DNA of 31,400 bases, taken from positions 1 through 31,400 of the forward strand of contig CAZTWF010000083.1 of NCBI GenBank assembly GCA_964617245.1, in the 5' to 3' direction. Both the position numbers and the translations under genes were made by a program. Source of the stretch: WYZ-LMO11 sp964617245 (GTDB lineage Archaea; Thermoproteota; Methanomethylicia; Methanomethylicales; Methanomethylicaceae). This document shows, piece by piece, positions 30,765-31,400 of this stretch (its first letter is position 1; each line of letters opens with the position of its first letter). Below the pieces are notes generated by a model that saw only the letters and a list, made by a program, of their open reading frames with translations, had not been told where the DNA came from and made no database searches.

Positions 30765-31273
30765 ATCCTATAAGTTAATCTATTTCTAATAATTTCAAGT
30801 ATTTTTTCATGTCTTTTTTCATCTTCAATTATCCATTCAAATATGGTTTTAGTAGGAATAGAAATTATATTATCTAATAGTAATTCAGCATATTTTATAT
30901 ATAATATCATTAAATACTCTTCACCAGCAAAACTTTCAAGTTGTTTAAGCTCATCTATTAGAGAAATAATTTCTTTAATGTCTATTTTATCTTTCTTAAG
31001 AATTTTTTCAGCACTATTTATAGCTGATCTCCAACATTCACCTAAAATTTCTTCACATTCTTCAAAATTTATCTCTTTACTTATCATTAAAGACTCATTA
31101 ATTTTTTTGAAATATTCTGCATGTTTAAGAGAATCATATGCAATAAAAATAAAAAGACTACTAATATTCTCATCATCTATTAATTTGGCAATATGTTCAT
31201 AAGCTTTAGCAACTTTTCTTTCAAGTAAACTACAACAATATAATAGTTTGCTTAATTCTAAAATTTTATTCAT
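30761..31273 (-). CDS. Ferritin-like (rubrerythrin-like) helical protein
   Basis: The 170-residue protein is almost all helical and looks like a four-helix ferritin-like bundle. Helix 1 has LLERKVAKAYEHIA with Glu18; helix 2 has AYDSLKHAEYF with His51; helix 3 has LESFAGEEYL with Glu113/118/119; helix 4 has EDEKRHEKIL with Glu152 and His155. One classical E-x-x-H is altered: Ser48 replaces Glu before His51, though Asp47 is adjacent. So a di-iron site is likely but not certain. There is no rubredoxin domain. It lies between tRNA-Arg and xpb; a role in oxidative stress is a guess. Confidence 0.68.
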   Translation of the reverse strand: MNKILELSKLLYCCSLLERKVAKAYEHIAKLIDDENISSLFIFIAYDSLKHAEYFKKINESLMISKEINFEECEEILGECWRSAINSAEKILKKDKIDIKEIISLIDELKQLESFAGEEYLMILYIKYAELLLDNIISIPTKTIFEWIIEDEKRHEKILEIIRNRLTYRI

Positions 31274-31342
31274 AAAATTATCAATTAAAGAATATGAAAT
31301 TAATCATATTAAAAATTTTCTTATAAATTCTTTAGATTTTAG

Positions 31343-31400
31343 CGGGCCCGGGGGGATTTGAACCCCCGACCATCGACTTAGGAGGCCGACGCGCTATCCA
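31343..31400 (-). tRNA. tRNA-Arg (CCT), 3' part, cut by the window edge
   Basis: The minus strand shows the end of a D loop, anticodon stem TCGGC/GTCGA around loop CTCCTAA (anticodon CCT), T arm GGGGG-TTCAAAT-CCCCC, acceptor 3' strand CGGGCCC and discriminator G at 31343. CCA is not encoded. The 5' third lies beyond the window. No intron is present in the visible anticodon region. The acceptor strand is the same as in tRNA-Val. Confidence 0.9.

Noticed and set aside
30843..31202. Plus-strand frame opposite the ferritin-like gene
   Set aside because: Ser/Ile/Leu-rich composition and no initiation signal; the minus strand gives a sensible helical protein.
1..31400. Search for mobile elements, CRISPR arrays, phage or defence genes
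   Set aside because: No transposase, integrase, spaced repeats or defence-type genes are visible; gene content is housekeeping throughout.

Overview
This is a chromosomal segment from an archaeon. The gene set is purely archaeal: Nep1, RNase P Rpp21, eukaryote-type ribosomal proteins (S19e, L39e, L31e, LX/L18a, L40e), aIF6, prefoldin, Spt5, DTD2-type deacylase, Alba, TruD, Pth2, aEF1-beta, Cdc48, FEN1, Trm5 and an XPB-Bax1 pair. The DNA is strongly AT-rich, yet both tRNAs have almost entirely G-C stems, which suggests a thermophile. The content fits a TACK-type (Thermoproteota-like) lineage; I cannot name the genus. No insertion sequence, CRISPR array, phage gene or defence island is visible, and no stretch longer than 300 bases lacks a gene.

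Layout. 1-466 (-): 5' part of nep1. 523-15575 (+): a long translation and secretion block, rnp4, rps19e, PDCD5 family, rpl39e, rpl31e, eif6, rpl18a, prefoldin alpha, ftsY, argF, dtdA, secE, spt5, rpl11, rpl1, rpl10, rpl12, alaS, leuS and a DUF434-type gene. Many of these genes overlap or nearly touch. 15557-16487 (-): intron-bearing tRNA-Val(CAC), rpl40e and an Lrp-like regulator. 16626-18761 (+): albA, a zinc-ribbon/KH protein and aspS. 18758-20385 (-): truD and pth2. 20429-25603 (+): a geranylgeranyl-reductase-family gene, a four-CxxC zinc micro-protein, ef1b, cdc48, a small winged-helix-like gene and fen1. 25605-26285 (-): pcm. 26330-26746 (+): DUF371. 26788-31400 (-): trm5, bax1, xpb, a ferritin-like gene and a truncated tRNA-Arg(CCT).

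The genes together cover making the ribosome, charging and proofreading tRNA, tRNA/rRNA modification, membrane targeting (FtsY, SecE), transcription elongation (Spt5), chromatin (Alba) and DNA repair (FEN1, XPB-Bax1). Initiation follows a readable rule: GGTGA or GGAGG lies about 5-8 nt before the start, and the start is very often TTG. I used this rule to move several starts.

Most of the window is conserved housekeeping, and I do not see a new multi-gene system. The points worth a second look are: an apparent AUC start codon in rpl12, an L10 stalk protein without its acidic tail, a 14-nt non-canonical intron in tRNA-Val whose ends fit the splicing rule exactly, a non-discriminating AspRS signature, stretches of DNA identity between the two AAA domains of cdc48, and a divergent XPB beside Bax1.
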